NCBI RefSeq assembly: GCF_900113965.1
Contig: NZ_FORI01000005.1
Coordinates: forward strand, 1 to 64,000
DNA: 64,000 nt
Direction of reading: 5' to 3'
Origin: Treponema bryantii
GTDB lineage: Bacteria > Spirochaetota > Spirochaetia > Treponematales > Treponemataceae
This document shows, one piece after another, positions 60,324 to 64,000 of the stretch. How positions within the stretch are numbered: position 1 is the stretch's first letter; each line of letters opens with the position of its first letter. The position numbers were made by a program, and so were the translations under genes. The notes under the pieces were generated by a model that was not told the origin of the DNA, made no database searches, and saw nothing but the letters and a program-made list of their open reading frames with translations.

Positions 60324-61250
60324 ATGGAAACATTAGACATTGAAAAATTCGACTATGTAATTATTGGTGCTGGTTGTGCAGGACTTGCTTCGGCACAGTA
60401 TGCAGCGCGAGGCGGACTTTCTGTACTGGTGCTTGATGTTGCGGGCGCGGGCGGACAGGTTCTTCAGATTTCTGAACTTGAAAATTATCCTGGAGTTTTC
60501 CCTGCAGTAGACGGCGCAACTTATATGATGACTATGCAGAAGCAGGCAGAAGCTTTTGGCGCAAAGGTTGTTCAGGCACAAGTTCTTTCTATAGATAAGA
60601 CTGGTGGTGAATTTGTTGTTAAGACAAAAAAGGCTGCTTATGAAGCAAAATGTCTTTGTCTTGCCACTGGTGCAATCCATCGTAATCTTGAAGTTCCAGG
60701 AGAAAAAGAATTGTCTGGACGCGGAGTTTCTTACTGCGCAACCTGCGATGGTCCATTCTTCAGAAATAAAAAGATTGTTGTAGTTGGTGGTGGTGATTCT
60801 GCCTGCAGCGAAGCAATTTATCTTTCAACTCTTTCAAGCGACGTTTCAATTATTCATCGCCGCGACAAGTTCCGTGCTCAGCAGGCTGTAATTGACAAGA
60901 TGCTGAATGCCGGTGTAAAGCCAGTTTATGATTCAGTTGTAAAAGAAATCAAGGGTGAGGGACGTGTTCAGTCTGTAATCGTTGAGAACGTAAAAACTGG
61001 TGAGCAGACAGAACTTACAACAGACGCTGTATTTATCTTTACAGGAATGCTTCCACAGACAGAGCTTGTAGATATGCTTCCTAAAGATCCTTCTGGATAT
61101 ATTATTACAGATGAAAATATGGAAACTCAGGTACCTGGACTTTTTGCTGCCGGTGATGTTCGCAGCAAACCATTCCGCCAGGTTGTAACTGCAGTTTCAG
61201 ATGGAGCAATCGCTGCTCACGTAGCAAGCGAAAGAATCAGAAATGCTTAA
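60324..61250 (+). CDS. trxB: Thioredoxin reductase
   Basis: Passes electrons from NADPH to thioredoxin through FAD. The 308 residues include the FAD site VIIGAGCAGLASAQYAARGG, the redox pair Cys in CATCDGPFF near 138-141, the NADPH site VVVGGGDSACSEA near 150, and the C-terminal GLFAAGDVRSKPFRQVVTA. GAGG precedes ATG 60324. Its last codons overlap the GH3 start by eight bases. Confidence 0.97.
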   Translation: METLDIEKFDYVIIGAGCAGLASAQYAARGGLSVLVLDVAGAGGQVLQISELENYPGVFPAVDGATYMMTMQKQAEAFGAKVVQAQVLSIDKTGGEFVVKTKKAAYEAKCLCLATGAIHRNLEVPGEKELSGRGVSYCATCDGPFFRNKKIVVVGGGDSACSEAIYLSTLSSDVSIIHRRDKFRAQQAVIDKMLNAGVKPVYDSVVKEIKGEGRVQSVIVENVKTGEQTELTTDAVFIFTGMLPQTELVDMLPKDPSGYIITDENMETQVPGLFAAGDVRSKPFRQVVTAVSDGAIAAHVASERIRNA

Positions 61251-62922
61251 AAAACGTCTACTTCTTGCTGTACTTCTGGCCGCTACGGGCTGCTCTTTTC
61301 TCTGGGCTCAAACACAAACAAACACTGTAAACTTCTGGTCACAGCTTCCTAACGATGAGCTTGCCCAGCGTATTACAGATGAAATGACAGATTCAGAACT
61401 GCTCTCTCAAACTTTTATGTTTGGCTGGGCAGGTGCTGAACCTCCTGAGCTTTTATACCAGTGGGTAGAACGCGGTCTTGGCAGTGTAAAGGTTTTTGGC
61501 TGGAACACAGATGATATTTACCTTGTAGCAAAATCAGTTTCCAGCTTACAGCATCGCTCAGCAGAAGGACGTTTTCAGATTCCACTTTTTGTAGCAACTG
61601 ACCAGGAAGGCGGCTGGATTCGCCACGTAAAAGGTGACACTTCAATCACTCCTGGAAATATGGCAATTGGTGCAGGCGGCTATCCTGTTGATTCGTGGAA
61701 AACTGCCTATTATATCAGCCGTGAAATTAAAACTCTCGGCATCAACATGAACTTTGCACCTACCGTAGATCTTTTTACAGATCACGATTCTTCTATTATT
61801 GGTACACGTTCTTTTGGTGATGATCCTGATAAAACCGGAGTTCTTGGAGCCGCTTTTGTTTCTGGTTCTGAGGCTGCCGGAGTTCTTTCAACTGCAAAGC
61901 ACTTCCCTGGTCATGGCGACACAAGCCTCGACTCTCACGGAAAACTCCCTGTAATCAATATTGATTTTGAAACTTTCAAAAACCGCGAGCTTACACCATA
62001 TCTTTATCTTATCAAAGAAAAGGTTCCTGCTGTTATGTCCGGACATTTGAGCTTCCCTCTTATTGAAACTTCCGGTGCTCCGGCTTCTCTTTCACGTTAT
62101 TTTCTTACAGACCTCTTGAGAAATCAGCTTGGTTATGAAGGCCTTATTATAACTGATGATATGATGATGGTGGGTGCCACAGTATACGCCGGCACAATGT
62201 CGAATGCCTTTAAGATGGCTCTTGAAGCCGGTAACGACATTATTCTTTCTTCAACAACTGCAAAACTTAATGAAGCTCTCTGGTATAGAAATCTTGAATT
62301 AATGACCACCGATACGACTTTCCGTGAACGTGTAAAGGATGCGGCTCGTCGTGTAATAAAGGCAAAACTTGATTATTTTAAGTCTGGTAATGCAGCTCCT
62401 CTTTATCCTGATCCAGATGCAATAGATTCTCATATTCCGGACCGTGAAGGAGAAAAGTTCTTCCTTGAGCAGGCATGCCGTTCTGTTACTGTAGAAAAGC
62501 AGGGCTCACTTCCTTTGACTGCAGATAAGGCCGGCCGCGTTTTGTTAATGGGTTCTCTTACAAGTTTCTTTAAAGCTGGAAAGCAGCGCTGGCCAGATGC
62601 CGGCGAGTTCCATTACACTTACGAAACTGGTCCGAACGAAACTCAGTGGGTATTAGACAATCTGCCGTCTGTTGCTCCGGGCTATGATACAATCATTATT
62701 TCGGTATCGTGTGAAAATCATGTAAAGATTGCTGAATACTTTAAGGGTTCTGGAAAGAGAGTTGTGATTCTTTGTAATATGACTCCAACCCTTACCGAAA
62801 AACTTCAGTGGGCAGATTCAATTCTGCTCGGTTACAGCTGGCGCTGTGATTATTCTCTGAAGGCAATGCTTGCTGCAGTTAATGGCGAGTACACACCACA
62901 GGGCACTAAGCCCTATAATTAA
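61243..62922 (+). CDS. GH3 beta-N-acetylhexosaminidase-like
   Basis: Exported glycosidase similar to NagZ, with a leader MLKKRLLLAVLLAATGCSFLWAQ that may be either a type I signal or a lipoprotein signal with Cys near 17. The family marks are VATDQEGGWIRHV near 125, NFAPTVDL near 168, KHFPGHGDTSLDSH near 219 with the catalytic His-Asp pair, and ITDDMMMVG near 304 for the nucleophile. 559 residues are more than the about 340 of single-domain NagZ because of an extra C-terminal alpha/beta domain. It may recycle cell-wall sugar or take chitin-type oligomers. Confidence 0.9.
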   Translation: MLKKRLLLAVLLAATGCSFLWAQTQTNTVNFWSQLPNDELAQRITDEMTDSELLSQTFMFGWAGAEPPELLYQWVERGLGSVKVFGWNTDDIYLVAKSVSSLQHRSAEGRFQIPLFVATDQEGGWIRHVKGDTSITPGNMAIGAGGYPVDSWKTAYYISREIKTLGINMNFAPTVDLFTDHDSSIIGTRSFGDDPDKTGVLGAAFVSGSEAAGVLSTAKHFPGHGDTSLDSHGKLPVINIDFETFKNRELTPYLYLIKEKVPAVMSGHLSFPLIETSGAPASLSRYFLTDLLRNQLGYEGLIITDDMMMVGATVYAGTMSNAFKMALEAGNDIILSSTTAKLNEALWYRNLELMTTDTTFRERVKDAARRVIKAKLDYFKSGNAAPLYPDPDAIDSHIPDREGEKFFLEQACRSVTVEKQGSLPLTADKAGRVLLMGSLTSFFKAGKQRWPDAGEFHYTYETGPNETQWVLDNLPSVAPGYDTIIISVSCENHVKIAEYFKGSGKRVVILCNMTPTLTEKLQWADSILLGYSWRCDYSLKAMLAAVNGEYTPQGTKPYN

Positions 62923-63602
62923 TCAAACGTTGGAATCTCTCTCAGTTTATTATATTTCGCATCGTAATTATGGCTGTTCGGGCGGATTCCGAGAATTCTT
63001 TCATTCTCTGCCTGCAATTGGAATTTAATCATCTGTTTGAATGCATTCATCATCGGCTCAGGATCAATGCTCTTGTCGCAAAGTCCGTTTTCCTGCATTT
63101 CTTTAATCAGATAGTAACAGCTTTCAATAGTAGAAATATATTCAGGGCGTGGTTCGTGTTTAAAAGTAAAGATAGAACGATAATCACCATAAAAAGAAAG
63201 GCGTGGCAATTTCAAAAGAAAGTGATTATGTTCAATCAGCTTACGTGCACAGAACCAGGTAGAGTCCAGAATCAAAACAAGTAACTTCTTACCTTTTAAT
63301 ACCTCTCCAAAACCTTCTTTCTTTGCAGTCCAGGCATCTTCTCCCGGATACATCATAACTGGGAAATACTGTGGATCTGCAAGAAGCTCCTGAAGTCTTT
63401 TGTTGTGTTCAAACTCAAAACCAACAAGAATCTCAGAATCTTTAAGAGAAATCTTTGCAATGTGTCCTGTTCCGGTTCTCTGTCTTTTTGCTTCTTTTTG
63501 ATGCATCAGTAAAACAAATTTTATTCCCGGATCAATTTCTTTTGTGTAAGAACAAAGACAGGCTGATTTTGGTTTAAAACAATTGTAACAAAGTTCGCTC
63601 AT
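62919..63602 (-). CDS. DTW-domain tRNA aminocarboxypropyltransferase
   Basis: Likely adds the acp group to uridine in tRNA (acp3U), as do TapT and DTWD2. The 227 residues have an N-terminal Cys cluster, CYNCFKPKSACLC, and the DTW signature as LILDSTWFCARKL near 128 (S in place of the first T position) with LPRLSFYGDYRSIF and TIES following. It overlaps the GH3 stop by four bases on the opposite strand and the upstream hydrolase by four on the same strand. Confidence 0.88.
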   Translation of the reverse strand: MSELCYNCFKPKSACLCSYTKEIDPGIKFVLLMHQKEAKRQRTGTGHIAKISLKDSEILVGFEFEHNKRLQELLADPQYFPVMMYPGEDAWTAKKEGFGEVLKGKKLLVLILDSTWFCARKLIEHNHFLLKLPRLSFYGDYRSIFTFKHEPRPEYISTIESCYYLIKEMQENGLCDKSIDPEPMMNAFKQMIKFQLQAENERILGIRPNSHNYDAKYNKLREIPTFD

Positions 63603-64000
63603 TTAAGTTCCATCCATGAAGCAATTTCGGCAGCAGTTATACTCTGTTGTTCTTCTGCAGAAATATCAGCAATTCCATCTCCATCCTGATTTCCGTAGCT
63701 TGCAAACTGAGCGTGGTTTCCGCCATTAATTATGATTTCAGTAAGGCCGCTGCCGATTGCCGGAAGTTTTTTCTGATATTTGTGATAGTGTTCAAGATTA
63801 AGAACTTTATCATTGCTTCCATAAAGTGAAAGAACTTTCAGATTTTTTTTAGAGATGTCATGAGTTGAATAAGCAGCAAGAAGAATCAGTCCCTTAAAAT
63901 CCTTTGCATGGCGGGAAATATAAGATGCTGCTATTGCACCGCCTAAAGAATGTCCTGCCATATACCAGTTGTTAATTTCAGGATAAAGAGTTAAGAACTT
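63599..64000 (-). CDS. Alpha/beta hydrolase, 5' end outside window
   Basis: The frame is open to the window edge, so this is the C-terminal part (about 133 residues seen). GHSLGGAIAA holds the nucleophile Ser, SLYGSNDKVLN the acidic residue and GGNHAQFASYG the His. An ATG at 63961 lies inside the conserved nucleophile block and is not the start. Substrate unknown. It overlaps the DTW gene by four bases (ATGA). Confidence 0.85.
   Translation of the reverse strand, partial: KFLTLYPEINNWYMAGHSLGGAIAASYISRHAKDFKGLILLAAYSTHDISKKNLKVLSLYGSNDKVLNLEHYHKYQKKLPAIGSGLTEIIINGGNHAQFASYGNQDGDGIADISAEEQQSITAAEIASWMELK

Overview
The window looks like the chromosome of a gut or rumen Treponema (Spirochaetota). 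I infer this from an enoyl-CoA reductase very close to the well-studied Ter enzyme of Treponema denticola, a groEL without an adjacent groES, a PPi-type phosphofructokinase, a tiny rubredoxin, many lipoproteins with spirochaete-like lipoboxes, and a set of plant-polysaccharide enzymes. It holds about 65 protein genes. I found no rRNA, tRNA, CRISPR array, prophage or insertion sequence with a transposase.

Layout. 0-9 kb: the end of an AT-rich 83-bp-period repeat array, a phosphofructokinase, an intracellular xylo-oligosaccharide pair (GH8 reducing-end xylanase and GH115 alpha-glucuronidase), a J-domain membrane protein, tyrS with a probable tyrosine attenuator, infA and a DksA/TraR-like protein. 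9-21 kb: a two-receiver regulator coupled to a PHP phosphatase, groEL, an envelope cluster (beta-barrel protein and two lipoproteins), the operon hisG-hisB-SGNH hydrolase-rnhA, an HD-GYP sensor with a DUF456 protein, and rubredoxin. 21-33 kb: an acyl-CoA ligase, trpB2, a VapBC-type toxin-antitoxin pair, iorA-iorB, a CBS/SpoIIE phosphatase, paaK with an ACT-domain partner, a DUF362 ferredoxin and fabF. 33-46 kb: two lipoproteins, fabV/ter, a secreted GH16 glucanase, pyrB-pyrI-pyrC plus a TIM-barrel protein, and gdhA. 46-64 kb: three glycosyltransferases, rlpA, a small alarmone synthetase, a MATE exporter and a permease, a large GH2, PNPOx-like and nucleoside phosphorylase genes, a FUSC-type protein, a metallophosphoesterase, trxB, a GH3 hexosaminidase, a DTW protein and a truncated hydrolase.

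Themes. Sugar entering from xylan or beta-glucan can feed glycolysis (phosphofructokinase). IorAB and PaaK with an ACT protein point to 2-oxo-acid or aryl-acid CoA metabolism, and FabV/Ter and FabF to acyl chain reduction and synthesis.

The most unusual content is non-coding. There is a tyrosine-rich leader peptide with mutually exclusive hairpins before tyrS. A roughly 100-bp element starts at the stop codons of pfk, rpoZ-sized dksA-like and gdhA genes, with a partial copy after groEL, and its stems show compensatory changes. Palindromic repeats sit between genes and, in frame, inside four proteins. Many genes have a -10 hexamer only 6-7 bases before the ATG, which suggests leaderless transcripts; one such pair shares a single palindromic -10. 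All regulatory calls rest on reading the sequence, not on experiment.
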